DNA from: Diphasiastrum complanatum
Taxonomy: Eukaryota > Streptophyta > Lycopodiopsida > Lycopodiales > Lycopodiaceae
Direction: 5' to 3'
Assembly: GCA_029204225.1 (NCBI GenBank)
Contig: CM055096.1
Span: 60,554,957 to 60,618,956 of the forward strand
DNA: 64,000 bases
Below the pieces are notes generated by a model. The model did not search any database, was not told where the DNA came from, and was given only the letters and a program-made list of their open reading frames with translations. Positions within the stretch are counted from its first letter, which is position 1; each line of letters begins with the position of its first letter. The position numbers were made by a program, and so were the translations under genes. Shown in pieces: positions 35,323 to 47,699 of this stretch.

Positions 35323-36100
35323 ATGATTGTACATGCTTTAAGCAGTTCTACACATGATAATAAAGGATTTATTTGGCATTATAGACTTGGTCACCTTAAT
35401 CATATGTCGATTGATTATATGTACAAGCATTCTTCAGCTCTTGATCTAGACTATCAGATTGTCGACCCTCCTGCCTACCAAAGTTGCATCATAGGAAAGC
35501 GGACAAGAAGGCCATTTAAGTTGAATCAAGAGCACATGTCTAAAGGTTTGCTGGATGTTGTGCATAATGATATATGTGGCCCAATGTAAACACCATCGTT
35601 ACTTGGTGCAAAATTCTTTATTACATTTATTGATGATTATTCAAGAAGGACTGCGATATATTTTATGAAGCACAAATCTAAAGCTTTTCAATTCTTCAAG
35701 CAATACAAAGAGAATGCAGAGTTGCAGACAGGCAAAAGAATCAAAGCTCTTAGGAGTGATAATGGCGGTGAATACATCTCAAACGAATTCAAAGACTACT
35801 GTTCCAGCCAATGGTATCGAACAACAATTTGCTGCTTCCTATTCTCCACAGTCGAATGGGCTGGCTGAAAGGAAGAACAGGACCTTAGTCTATCAAATCC
35901 ATGATCACGCATGCTTCGTTGTCCAAATCATTCTGGCAACATGCTGCATCAACAACTTTTTATGTGCAGAATTGATGGATTACTAAAGACCTTCTTGACA
36001 GAAAAACTCCTCATGAAGTTTGGACAAGATCCAAACCTTCATTGAAGCATTTGAGAGTATTCGGTTGCACTGCCTATGCTCATGTCCCTATGGAAAAAAG
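35323..36100 (+). pseudogene. Copia integrase
   Basis: It shows HYRLGHLNHMS (HHCC His residues), FITFIDDYSRR, ALRSDNGGEYIS and NGLAERKNRT (DDE residues), then KTPHEVWTRSKPS and FGCTAYAH across frame changes near 35800 and 35990. The first HHCC cysteine is replaced (PAYQSC). Confidence 0.85.
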
Positions 36101-36493
36101 GAAGAAACTCGATGAGCATTCATGGCACAACTGTTTTTGTTGGTTATTGTGCTTTTAATGGTATGTATCGATTGTATAATATAGACACATGTAAAGTTTT
36201 TACTAACAGGGATGTGAATTTTATAGAAGATCAATTTATTGATTTGAAGGGCAAGGACCAGATGCAGTCTACAATTTCTGCCCCAACAACTGACAATTCT
36301 CGAAAGACAATTTCTATTTCTTCATGTAGTCACCCAATCACAGTCAAATTCAGAAAAGAACAACAAGTTGCAACTCAGGAGCAACCGAATCAGCCGACAC
36401 AACCAACACAGTCGACACAAAGTCAAATTTTGCAGCCAGAAGCCTCAAGAAGAAGATCAATAAGAATTCGAATTCAGCCTGTCCGATATACTG

Positions 36494-37234
36494 ATGAGTT
36501 TGCTCACTATTCTATCTAGGAGCCAACCACAGTTGAGGAAGGCCGACTTAGATATCTGGAAAGAGGCTACGGACAACGAATACAGCTCACTGTTGAGAAA
36601 TAATACATGGACTGTCACCATGCTACCAGCAGGCAGAAAGATTATTGACTGCAAGTGGATCTTTAAGATCAAGTATAAAGCAGATGGCAGCATCGACAGA
36701 AGAAAAGCTCGACTTGTGGCAATGGGATATTCACAAGTTTCCAATATCGACTACTTCGAAACTTTTAGACTGCTACTATCATATGCTGCTGTTGGCAATC
36801 TTGAGATACATCAGATGGATGTACAAACAACATTCCTCAATGGAGTTATCGAGGAGGACATTTATATGATCCAGCCAGAAGGCTATATCCTCAATGGTCA
36901 AGAAGACTAAGTATGTAAACTCCATAGAGTCTTGTATGGTCTGAAACAATCTTCCAGAGCATGGTTTAATCGAATCAACATATTCTTGATCGATCATGGA
37001 TTTGAACCAAGTTCTGTAGACTTTAATGTATACTTCAAAGCTGTTAATCAATTCTTTGTCATCATCACACTCTACATGGATGATTTGTTTGGCAACAATA
37101 TCGGCCTGACAAAGGATACGAAAAGGATGCTATCTCAAGAATTTCAGATGATAGATATGGGAGAGACACATTATAGTCTCAGGATTCAAATCCACAGAGA
37201 TAGAACCAAAAGACTTCTCTATATCACTGAGTAG
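36494..37234 (+). pseudogene. Copia reverse transcriptase
   Basis: It contains NNTWTVTMLPAGRKIIDCKWIFK (read in pieces), KARLVAMGYSQ, MDVQTTFLNG, VLYGLKQSSRAW and the catalytic ITLYMDDLFG (YMDD). A stop at 36908-36910 and a later frame change break it. The RT is otherwise well conserved. Confidence 0.85.
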
Positions 37235-37575
37235 AGGTACTTCCAAAATTTATTATCAAGATTCACTTTGATGAATTGCAAGCTTGTGCATAATCCTATG
37301 GAACCAGGTTTAAAATTATCTAAAGAGCAATGCCCTCAAACAATCAGAGTGCTATAGCATTATCAATCAATCCTAGATTTCATTCTAGGAGCAAGCACAT
37401 CGAGATTAAGTACCACTATATCAGGAGCAGAGTACTCAACAAGGAGGTAAGTCTGAAAATTTGCAGAACCCAGTACATGGCAGCTGACATATTTACAAAG
37501 GGATTAAGTCAGAAAGCACACAAGAATTTTTGTGCTATCTTGAATTCAAAAATCAAGGCATTCAAGGATCCAAAT

Positions 37576-37585
37576 TAAGGGGGGG
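37576..37585 (+). other. Polypurine tract of the Copia element
   Basis: AAGGGGGGG lies immediately before the LTR start TGTTGAATTTC, the plus-strand priming position. Confidence 0.85.
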
Positions 37586-38604
37586 TGTTGAATTTCTATC
37601 CTCTCCATCCCTTATCTCTTCACTGATCTAGATCCATTCATTTGCTATATGTAAATACATTGAAAAGTCGCACAACCTGCAGAAATACAAGAAAAGTCGA
37701 TGACAATATTTCCTTGATTTTTCGGACATCGAAGTGTTCGTCATTCTTCAAAATAGAGCAAGCTCGACATCTAGGTCATCGACATCGAAGTCTCTGACGT
37801 CAAAGTCATCGACATCTTCTCAAGAGCAAGCTCAACATCGAAGTCTCTGACGTCGAAGTCATCGACATCTTCTCAAGAGCAAGCTCGACATCCACGTCAT
37901 CGACATCGAAGTCTCTGACGTCGAAGTCATTGACACCTTTTCAAAAGAAGCTCAACATCAAAGTCTTCGACTTCTCGACTAAATTGACTTAGCGACCGAT
38001 AATAACAGCATGGTGTCTTAAACCTATTTTGAAAAGTACAAACCTTATTTAGAGGTCACTAACAGAGCAAGGCGGTTACGGCCCAAAGCGGTGACGGTGC
38101 CTAAAGGAGGAAGCACAAATTATGGCTATCCACTCTCCACTAATCAGACATCACCAATTGCTCTCATGTACATCTATCATTGTGAAATGATAAGATCAGT
38201 AGATCAGAATTTAATCAAGTGTAAGATGTAGAGTGATAGAGAGCGTAATGATTTTTCTTCCTCTCTGTCATATCAGAGTATTGTTTCAGGAAGAACGCGC
38301 CTTGTATCTGCATTCAGACTTGTACTATCTACAATTATATAATTCCTATTTCAACAATCTGAATCGTCTAGTACTTGGTCCAATGCATTATCATTCAGTT
38401 CTACTTCATTGATTCATGCCATGTAGATAAATTATTCGTAGATTAGATATTCATATGACTGATAATTTTGTGGTGATAATAAGCTCTAGCTCTTGATCTG
38501 ATAGCGCTCTCACAAATCGCATTATTTTTGTGTTCGCCTATAGAACCTTTACTGGTAGATGTTGTGCACGCACCGAGAAATCTAACACTGGTCGATTTCC
38601 AACA
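37586..38604 (+). repeat. 3' LTR (1,019 bp)
   Basis: It begins TGTTGAATTTC after the polypurine tract and ends TTTCCAACA. It carries a 60-66-bp minisatellite at about 37740-37985. An inverted, shorter relative is at 20875-21521. Confidence 0.88.
37740..37985 (+). repeat. LTR minisatellite (60-66-bp unit)
   Basis: The word AGAGCAAGCTCGACATC recurs about every 60-66 bp, with CGAAGTCATCGACATCTTCTC between copies; three to four units. Confidence 0.8.
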
Positions 38605-39231
38605 GAACTTGAAAATCCATTCAATAATGAGCATCTTGAAAAACTAAAAACAAAAGGCTCAAATTTTTGAGCAGAGGATCAAAAAAATTCAGGATCAAAT
38701 TTTCTAGAATTTTTTGATACCAGATCAACACTAAAAACTCTATATTTTTGAGTCAGTATATATTTTTGCGTCATTATTTTTTGAGTCATTGTACATTTTT
38801 TTATACTTGTAAATTTCGATACTGTCGGTCTAAAATCTGCCAACCCAACGACTTCACGTTGACAGTATGCCCATTTTGTACATGCATTAACTGTAATGAG
38901 GTGGTTGTAGTAACAACAACAAAAGGTAGTTGTAGTTATTTTGTAGGATATCAATCCTAGAATCTTCATCAAAAAACTTCTTCTGATTATTCGAGTTTTC
39001 TGTAACCAACGTTATCACGCTCAACGACTGTAAGCTGAAGTTATCAGTTCAAGCATTGTACTCACTGTTTGATATTAATCATAGTGCAAATTTTCAGTCC
39101 CACTACTGTATCATTTCATTGTGCATTTGTCTGAATCATTCAATTTAAATATTCTACTGTTGTTTGTGGCGCTTCCGATCCTACACCAAGCTCGCTCATC
39201 AGCTTCTGCTCATTCCCACTGATTTTCAACA
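38605..39231 (+). repeat. Inter-element DNA and probable 5' LTR of the next Copia
   Basis: Sequence right up to 39231 (ending TTTTCAACA) is followed by a primer-binding site, so an LTR must end here. Its start is uncertain; TGACAG at 38860 is one candidate. Copy 2 of the dispersed repeat lies at 38703-38873. Confidence 0.55.
38703..38873 (+). repeat. Dispersed repeat, copy 2
   Basis: It aligns with 22754-22914 with small indels; both copies lie next to Copia sequence. Confidence 0.7.
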
Positions 39232-40025
39232 TGGTATCAGAGCGGGCTATTCAGTAATCTGCACATTGTCTACGGATTATCAAGTCTTGTTTCTACCAAG
39301 ACAACGTTCTAGCAAGCGCGCAGCCAACAATATCACGAAATCATTGTTTCTACCAACGATCTCACTCAACCAGAATGGATTCATCTACTAGTTCTTCTCT
39401 AATCGACAGACTCGATGGGAGTAACTACCATCTATGGAAGTTCAAAATGAAGGTCGTACTACTAGCCAAGGAACTGTGGGACATCGTTGATGGCACAAAA
39501 GTTAAACCTGAAGGTGATGCAGGCACTATCACCAAATGGAGACTAAAAGATGACAAGGCTCTTGCCATGATCACTCTCAACATAAAAGACAATAAAATCA
39601 GTCACATATGTGCTGCTCAGACTGCTAAGGATGCATGATCCTAGCAACCCTCTACAATATCATGGACGTCTTCTCCAAACTCCATTTGAGAAAGGAATTC
39701 TTCACCTTGAGAATGTTTGAAGCAGTAAGTGTTTTGAGCCACATTAACACTTTCCAAAATCTTATGGAGCAGATGACTGCAACTGGCTTCGTCATTGAAG
39801 ATATTGATGCTGTTATGACTCTATTATTGAGTCTTCTTGAGGCCTATGAGAATTGGGTCTTAGCAATTTCGATCCAGGAGAAGATTGCCCTTTCAAGAGT
39901 GATTTCATTACTACTTCTCCATGTGAAAGCTGTATAATCAGCAAGCATGCTAGAAGTCCTGTCATTTCTGACTCAGTTCATACTTCCAAAGGCCTGCTAG
40001 ATCTTGTACATAGCGACATCTTGGT
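39232..40025 (+). mobile_element. Copia 5' end with gag fused to an integrase fragment
   Basis: The primer-binding site TGGTATCAGAGC (39232-39243) is followed by gag from ATG 39375 (SLIDRLDGSNYHLWKFKM, LAKELWDIVDG, ITLNIKDNKISHI). One frame change occurs near 39635. After ALSRVISLLL the sequence moves directly to integrase (CESCIISKHARSPV, LLDLVHSDI). The end of gag, the protease and half of integrase are missing, and the fragment stops near 40025. Confidence 0.82.
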
Positions 40026-40275
40026 GAATGAGGAGTATAAGCTTCAATCAAGAGGATGTGATAGTAGTTACCATCTGTTTGTTGTGTCTCTTTAGTCACA
40101 ATTGTTGGAGTTGGAGTAGTGCAAGCGTTGAGGTTGAGAGGTTGTATCAGAGATTGTTTATTCAACAAACTTTTGGGTGATCTTTCTTAAACTTCTGAAC
40201 GCATTGATCTGTGTTAGAAACCATAGGTAAGCATCACAGAATTCTAACTTCCCGTTTGAAATTGTATAGTTGGCC

Positions 40276-40539
40276 CATAGAATTAATGAATCGTGGGCGG
40301 TTCACCACGGATCTGAGAACCGGACAGTGAACCGTATGGTTCTCAAATTTTTTTGGCCAAAACCGTGGTGAACCGTGTAGTTATTAATTAATTGATTAAT
40401 TTTTTGTTTATTTTTAGCTCATTTTTAATCAAACATGAATTAATTATTTATTTATAACCGTACTACAGTTCATGAACCGTGGTACGGTTCACCCCACGAT
40501 TCTCAAACCCCCACGGTTCCGAGAATTGTGGGTACTATG
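40276..40539. mobile_element. Short non-autonomous hAT-like element (MITE, 264 bp)
   Basis: It is flanked by a perfect 8-bp duplication AGTTGGCC (40268-40275 and 40540-40547), with 5-bp inverted ends CATAG/CTATG. The interior is non-coding and rich in GAACCGTGG / CCACGGTTC words in both orientations. The 8-bp duplication and CATAG ends are shared with hAT element B. Confidence 0.82.
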
Positions 40540-40547
40540 AGTTGGCC

Positions 40548-43352
40548 AAAAACATTGTGCATTTAATTATTTTTATTTCATCAAGATTTGGATTAGACAT
40601 TCGATTATTTTTATCTGGGATTTTCTTTAAAAAAAAATCGAATGTCGGCCAAACAAGAAGCAAAAACTACAAAAGAGAAACCTATCTGACAAATTACAAA
40701 TCTAGTTATCTTCCAAAAACATTGTGCATCATTTAAAGTTTTCAAAATGTTTATGCTTCAAGTTCTCTCTAAAATTTTATTTGAATGGTTTTAGTAGTAG
40801 CTAAAAAGTCGCTCCAAGTTTACAAAGATTAGCAAGCAATTGAAAGCCACAAAAGCTTGTTGGAATACATTGGAAGCAATGTTTGGATTCTCTTAAAAAA
40901 TAATCGGTCTTCTAATTGATTTGATGGAGCAACAATACATTTATGTCTCGTTTTGTCAAGAGTGCCAAAACATTTAAATGAGACAAATTTCATTCAGGTT
41001 CAATTGGCTATGGAACTTGTAGTTTCCTTGGAGTCCAAGGGATATTCAAACTAATCCAAAGTTCAAAATTATTCAACCCTAACTATGATCATAATCCATA
41101 AATTAGTAATTGAACTTGGTGATAGTCTTCATGAGGTTCTCTATTTGCAACGTAACAAGACTGCTAGAAAGAGCAAAATCAAACAATTTTCACATATTTT
41201 TCAATGTTGGTAAACTTGGAAATTTTCGACAAATTATAAACATGGTTTTTGCTTGTGAATGATATTCATGATCAAGTAGATAAGATATTTGGTTGTTTTT
41301 TTTAAGACTTAGATGCAAAAAGAGGTTCTATCACTGTAAAGCCCTAGCCATTAATTTTGTTTGGAGATTTTTCTATCTCCCCAACCGGGAGATCTCGGTT
41401 TTGAGATGGGGGATCATTTAGCCCGGGGAGATCCCTCCCCTTTTAATTGTTACATTTCAGTTAAAAAAATTTACATTCTTGCATGGTAACTTTTTTAACT
41501 TGTTATTTTCCAAGTTTTCCGGGATTGAATTTTCTCCCAATTCTTGTGAAGAACGTTTTTCGGGATGAAATTTTCTACAATTTTTCTTCAATTTATTGCA
41601 TGGAAAAATAATGGCCTATGCTTATGCACGTTGAGGCTTCAAAATGGGGGTCTCCCTGGATTCTCGTGTCATCCCTCGGCTCCCGCCTCGTGCGGGTCAA
41701 GGGAGACCCCCATTCTGAAGCCTCCCCTTATACAAATACTCAAAAGTATTGGTGAGGATTTAAAACAAATGTGTCAAATTTACGACATAAATGCGATTTT
41801 GAAAATCACAATAGAAAACTGAAGAGAGAAAACACTGCATAAAGTGTTTCTGTAAGTATGTCACAATCAACATGGAATGTACTAAGTGATTTTTTTTTTT
41901 CCAAATTATGAAAAAAAATTAAATAGAAAATTTTGACTTTTCAAAAATCATATATTATTTCCACATATTATCCATCTTTTATTATCAAGATGTACAACTC
42001 TTTTTGTCAAATTACATGTTATTATATTCAATTCATGTGGTTTAAAAAAAATAGGAGATTTTTAGATAATGAAAAAAAGTTAATCTTCTTTTTTTAGTGA
42101 TTCTCTTTTCAAAGATTTAACATTTTTTTGTTCTTTAACTTCTTCCTCCCCACTATATCCCCTTATCTAGGCTCTTCCCCCATCTACTCTCTCCCTTGCC
42201 CCCCTCCCCCCATACTCATCCTAACCAGCACTCAAAACAAGAGATAGTAGCTAACGAGCTCGAGTATTTGGTAGATAAGATAAATGACTTCTCCCTTTCT
42301 TATGGTCCCTTTGCCCTCGATCTTGTTTTAAACCTAAAAGAGACTCTGCAGAATAAGCAGTCAACAATAGTGGCTCTAGCCACACTTGTCCTAACCACAT
42401 AGCTCTAACAAGAACTGGCCACATTTGATTTCATCCCAATTAATTCAACCATTGGCATTCATACATTGTACAATCAATGGCCCTATTCTCACCAAGTGCA
42501 AAAAGACTAAAAGTGAAGGCATGTTCATTATGGTGGCTCCAACTAACCATGAGCTTCTTGCTCAACCAGATGAAGCTCATCCATAAGAAATAAGGGCAAG
42601 GTAGTCTTAGAACTTCGACAACCTTCCGATCATGCCAATTATTGCAGGGAAAAATGACAAGGTTTGGAGCCCACTCCCTCAAAAAAATAATCCAAGCAAC
42701 GTCTTGCAAAAAAGCAGCTTCTAAGAAAAAGACTTCTCCTAAGACAAAGGCTTGAGGATGAGGCTGGACATGTACAAACTGAAACTAAGAGGTCAGCAAT
42801 GTCAATAGGTCAAGCTTACAACTACATCTACATGTAGCCAGAATGTGAAAATCCATGTCAAATCAACAATATCAAAAAAAATTTCACTGAGAAGATTTAC
42901 TAGCATGCTCTTGTCTGCACCCAAGCATAACTAGCTATTTGAGATTTAAGGGCATTTAGATTCTCTTGGGTAGAATTTTTGCTGACAAAGATGTTTAACA
43001 AATACATATTAAGAACAAAACAATAAGGAACAAGTGAACCAGAAATAGACAATAATAAATATACAAGAAAAAAGGTGACTTAGTCTGAAAATAGGAACAT
43101 GAGTGATCGATGACTTTTATATGATCATCCCTGAACATTGAACTCAGAGGTTTTATGCAATTTGCATAGCCTAAGAAAAGTGCTGTATCTGATAATATAA
43201 CAGCTTCGAGAAATTCTTACTTGGAAGAATCATATCGGAAGAAACGTTTTGTATCAAGAAGCAATTCCACACATGGGTGAAAATTCAACTATAAGCCTCT
43301 TTATAGGAAGATGAACTAGTATTCCAAGAAGGCAGTGAATTTGCCTTTAGAA
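40548..43352. other. No gene recognised
   Basis: Mostly AT-rich. Two short frames (42196-42402 plus, 42440-42709 minus) are open but show no known motif. The part just below 43353 is the 3' flank of the LTD gene. Confidence 0.4.
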
Positions 43353-44233
43353 TCAAGCAACAGCATTGGCACCACTCAAGATCAACTGTCTAATACCCTC
43401 GCTGCTCGCCCGCTCCAGAGCGTTTCTTCCTTGCACATCTGTGACTCTGTAGTCAGCCCCTGCTCGAATTAGCTCCTCAATTTTAGGTTTGTCACCCTCT
43501 GAAGCTGCCAGTAGCAGTAAAATATCAACAGGGTGGATTCCCTTATCCAAGAGCGCTTCCATTTTATCATAAGTGCCTTCGGTTGCAAGCATTCCCATGT
43601 AATTGAAATACTGAAGCATAAACATCATTGCATTAGAATCAAACAAACATATCATAACATCATCAGCACTGCATGTCTAAGACATGAAACTAGTTCATCA
43701 CTTCTCTTCAGACTGAAAATTAGAGGGAATATCAAATTCCAGGTAGAAACGAGAACTTGAAGTATGCAAATCTAGAAAACCGTACAGCGGTGGACTGTTC
43801 GATATGATTTAGATGTCACTAGGCTAAGTTTACAAAACAAAAAGGGAAGGGAAATTGCAAATGCAACAAACTTTTCTAGCTGAGAGATCCCTTCAAGTCA
43901 TCACCACAACATTTAACCCACAATCATGAAGAAGCTACCTGTTCAACGTCATCTCGGTCGAAGTCGTCACGGCCCTGGCTTCCATATATGCCAGCTCCTT
44001 CAGCATCCAAGCCATTCTTTCCGAATTTGAACCAAGCAAACAGCCGCACACTGTTCCTGGTTTGCCCGAGCAACAATCTAGACCTCAAGCTGCAGGAGCT
44101 CCCAAATCCACCCATAAATGCACATCCGCTGAGCGGGTGCAGGGATGCTACGCTTGTTCTTGACGATGATGATGGATGATGAAGGAGAAGAGGGGGATGA
44201 AGCTGGAGCTGGGAGGAAAGGAGCTGAGCGAAC

Positions 44234-44238
<5 letters not shown>
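43353..44238 (-). CDS. LTD: Chloroplast ankyrin protein LTD/GDC1 (LHCP translocation defect), 2 exons, 185 aa
   Basis: Exon 1 is 44238-43939 (100 codons) and exon 2 is 43610-43353, with GT..AG ends and phase 0. Exon 1 starts MAFAQLLSS with a Ser/Leu/Arg-rich chloroplast transit peptide of about 60 residues, then FAWFKFGKNGLDAEGAGIYG and DDFDRDDVEQ. Exon 2 has YFNYMGMLATEGTYDKMEALL, HPVDILLLLAASEGD and IEELIRAGADYRVTD, the ankyrin core of LTD. By family, LTD (GDC1) hands light-harvesting chlorophyll proteins from the TIC import complex to cpSRP43 in the stroma and is needed for grana. The length is close to the Arabidopsis protein. The start is the first ATG after a GA tract; no in-frame ATG lies upstream. 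No damage is visible, so the gene looks functional. Confidence 0.95.

Positions 44239-44301
<63 letters not shown>
44239..44301 (-). repeat. (GA)n tract abutting the LTD start codon
   Basis: About 31 CT dinucleotides on the plus strand (GA in the transcript) end one base before the ATG. They are probably 5'UTR and could affect promoter or translation. Confidence 0.9.
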
Positions 44302-44303
<2 letters not shown>

Positions 44304-46480
44304 CAAAAGGATTTTATCACCTGGCCATGCCTAGAAATGGTTTTTTTTTTTGGGGTCTTAGGGGCATGGGAAAGTGGACAGCCCCAAGCCAATCTATTAC
44401 TCTAATGGTCTTGAGGGAAGTTGGGCATGTTGGCGTTCTAGGGCTCTTTAATTCTATAATCTTCCTTCAGCGTCACAATATATTCCTTCCCTTCAACGTT
44501 GAGATTAGCTTTCTCTGACTCGCCATTGCGGAGGTGTGCACGTGTGCACCATGACTATATGATATTTGGCATTGATCGTATGTATTGGATGGAGCCGGTT
44601 ATGGCTAACTGTTCATTGTGCACATTTTATAGGATATGACATTCGAGATTTGTTGTGCATCGCAGTCAGTTCTCCGTGTTCACTACAGGCCTACATGCCT
44701 TCATCAACCTATAATTTTTCACATTCATGACGTTGTGGAAACTTTCTCGCATGCCAAAGTGGTCTAAAGAAGAGCCTGGTCCTCATCCTTTGTTTTGTTG
44801 TGACCTATTGATGGATCGATGTGTGGTAGGTCTAGCAATTATTTCAATTTTTGTGTTGTGTTGTTTTACTTGTCTTGTATATTTTTTAGATGTATGTACT
44901 TGTGGAGAGTAATACAATGTGTTCCATGTCAAGGATGAGATTACAAACTAGATGGTGCTCAGTGACATAAACTGGTGGGAAGCAACTTTTGCTTTTAAGA
45001 AGATATTTCATATATATTTAAAGTGAAGTATTTCTAGAGTTCAAGTTCGACATCTATTGTGTCAGAGATCTTTATGTCTTAATTAACTGGTACTAATTGC
45101 ATTGTAGAGACATCTGTTGGTACTGTCAATGTTCCATGCACATAACAAGTTAGCAATGCTTTTTGATCATATTTTTGACAATTTGAACTTCTGTTCAAAT
45201 CTTGCACTCTTTTATGCTTTGGATACATCTATTGAGCAACATATGCAAGCAACATCATTGACTATCAACAATTCGAGTGGTCACACATTTGAATGCTTCT
45301 CAAACTACAATAGTACTTTTAACTTTTTGACAATGATTCAGCCAATGATACCATGAAGAAGTTTAGTAGACTAGATAAGTAGCAATTTTGCATAGGTAGC
45401 TTCTCATGAAATGCACTCAATAGTGTAGTAGGAAATTAGTGTACAATTTAATGTGGTTACATTTTTAATGGGTTATAGCTTTTTTGAACTATAGTTTGTA
45501 ACGTTGTAAAATTGGTATTCAAGTGTTTTTGGATGTTCAAAATGTTGTCTTTTTTCTAGAATAAACTTCTTTTCTGATTTTGGGAGTAGCATGATGTTTG
45601 CTTTTTTCAATCAAGTTACATTTTATTTTTGTGATTGTAATGAATTGCATTATTTGTGTTAAGGAGAATTATAAGAAGCAAACTTAACATGATGAGAAGT
45701 AGATGGTAAGAATGAAAGGGAAAAAATGTTAAAGAAGAGATAATTTTTTAAATCCAAACTAGGTAATTGAACAACAGTCCAGAACAACAGTGCATTCTTT
45801 ATGCACAATGGACAATCCATTCGTTATTATGCATAATGGACAACCATTTATTTTTGAGCAAAATGAGCATATGTACAATTTTTATGCAAATGGACAGATG
45901 TCCATTATGGACATCTGTGCAGTATGGCCCAAATGAAGTGTCCATTTCGATTGCAAAAGTGAAATTCTGAAATGCTAATGATGGCACTTCTTTTGCCAGG
46001 TAAGCCACATGGCTTTTTGGCAAAATAAGTGTTAATGACCATTTAAGTTATTTTGATTCACTTAAGAAAAAAAACTTGTGGGGCATAAACTATCCCGTAT
46101 AACTTACCACATTGTATGCACAAGTGTACAATGCTAGTTCTAACCTAGTGTGGAAGATGAGAGGCAAAGTTCAAAGTAGGTTAGAAGCAATAAGTAATCA
46201 CGTGCCAAAAAATGAATGTCGTTCTTGAGTTTGCCTTTTTTTCAGTTTGAACACAAAAAATATTTCTTTTTGCTTTGTTGCAGTGTTAAGCTATGAATTG
46301 TGGCGACATGTTTCTATTTCATAAATATAAGCAAGAAAATGCGTTGTTCTTAGTAGTTTTTTATATTGTGAATGTTTTTTTTTTTTTCCATTTTTGAGTG
46401 ATGTGATAATTCTTTGTGTATACTGATATTTGTGATCTCATTACATGCCATAGTGAAAGATTCCTTTTTTTTTTATTGTT
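44302..46480. other. LTD upstream region and unannotated DNA
   Basis: The LTD promoter should lie just above 44302. The rest shows short open frames without motifs. A hairpin-capable palindrome is at 45894-45918. Confidence 0.4.
45894..45918. repeat. Palindrome with 11-bp arms
   Basis: ACAGATGTCCA, a 3-bp loop, then TGGACATCTGT. It lies in a 150-bp stretch with several more ATGGACA/TGTCCAT words in both orientations. Confidence 0.75.
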
Positions 46481-47600
46481 CCATGGATTTGATGGTGTGT
46501 TGGATCTACCATTTGATGGAATGGAAAAGGTTATTCGTGAAGAGTATACTAATGTTAGGAACCCCATTGTTGAAGTGATCCAAGTAAGAACACAATTAGG
46601 TGATGACACTCTAACAACCAATGCAGGAGTTTGTCCCAACTCCTCCAATTATCTATAAAAAGTTACAGCTTAGAAATGCCACTTAGCCAACAACCTAATA
46701 TTCCAATGATGCAGCAGAAGAGGCCACCTCCAGTAGAGCAACCAATAATTCTCAGAAGATCTACAACATAAAGACATGAGCTTGGACCACTTCATTGCTC
46801 AAGTATTCATGATTCATGATGAACCAATATCAGCGGTTGAAGCTCTATCTGACTTACCCCCAAAAAATTGGCACATGGTAATGGAAGCTAAATATAGTTT
46901 ACTACTGAAGAACAAGACATGGAGTCTTGTTAATCCTCCATGAATGCCAAAATCATTAACACAAAATGGATATCAAAGTGAACCTTAAACTAGACTCAAT
47001 CAATATCCAAATGGAAAGCTAGAATGGTTGTTAAAGGCTATGACCATCCCATGGAATATGATTACATTAAGACATTCAGTCTAGTGGTAAAGCATCAAAC
47101 TATTCAAACCCTATTAGCTATAGTAGCTACAATAGATCTAGACATTCATCAAATGGATGGCTAGACAATGTTCCTAATGGATATGTAAAAGAAGACATTT
47201 ACATCTATCAACTAGAAGGATTATATTCTTCAAGGACAAGAGCACAAAGTCTACAAATTGCATAAAGTTTTGTATGGTTTAAAATAGGTTCCAATTTTTG
47301 TTGTAGCACGGGTTTACTTCTAGCTTTGTAGATTCCCATGTATACATATAGTACAAAGGCTCAAGCTATGTTATTATAGAACTATCTGTCAATGATGTCT
47401 TAATCATTAACAATTTAGGTACTTGTAAAATGTCTCACAAGTATGGCATGGAAGACTATAAAGCCATAGACTCTCCAATGGATCTAAGTTTCAGATTGTT
47501 ACAAAACTTGTGTTCAACGCTCGAAGAAGAGTGAAAGGAAATGTACAAATATCTTTATCGATCAATCATTGGCTCTCTCATGTATGCCATGGTTTGCATA
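46480..47600 (+). mobile_element. Heavily decayed Copia RT region
   Basis: Scattered frames read DEPISAVEALSD, LLLKNKTWSLV, HGFTSSFVDSHVY, VIIELSVNDVLIINN (a degenerate YVDDxLI block) and YLYRSIIGSLMYAMVC. Order and spacing match Copia RT to RNase H, with stops every few dozen codons. Confidence 0.7.
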
Positions 47601-47699
47601 TGTAATATCTTACTTTTGTAGTTGATACACTATCTCTATATACGTCAAATATAATGCTATCAGATTCCCATGCAATGTTCTAACAGAATTTTAGTTGTG

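Larger units (their letters stand above)
35030..38604 (+). mobile_element. Copia element, 5'-truncated (protease end to 3' LTR)
   Basis: Order: protease C-terminus (VPNLTTNLLSISRI, 35140-35190), integrase (35323-36100), RT (36494-37234), RNase H end (37330-37578), polypurine tract (37576-37585) and 3' LTR (37586-38604). The gag, the protease active site and the 5' LTR are missing. Scattered stops and frameshifts disable it. Confidence 0.88.

Noticed and set aside
42440-42709. 89-codon minus frame as a gene
   Set aside because: No motif recognised, no supporting neighbouring exon and no credible promoter; it could be chance.
43924-44304. LTD frame extended upstream as a Glu-Arg dipeptide repeat protein
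   Set aside because: The extension starts at GTG and is only the translated GA microsatellite; the first ATG is at 44238 and gives the family N-terminus.
45117-45356. 79-codon plus frame as a gene
   Set aside because: AT-rich, no known motif, no conserved features.
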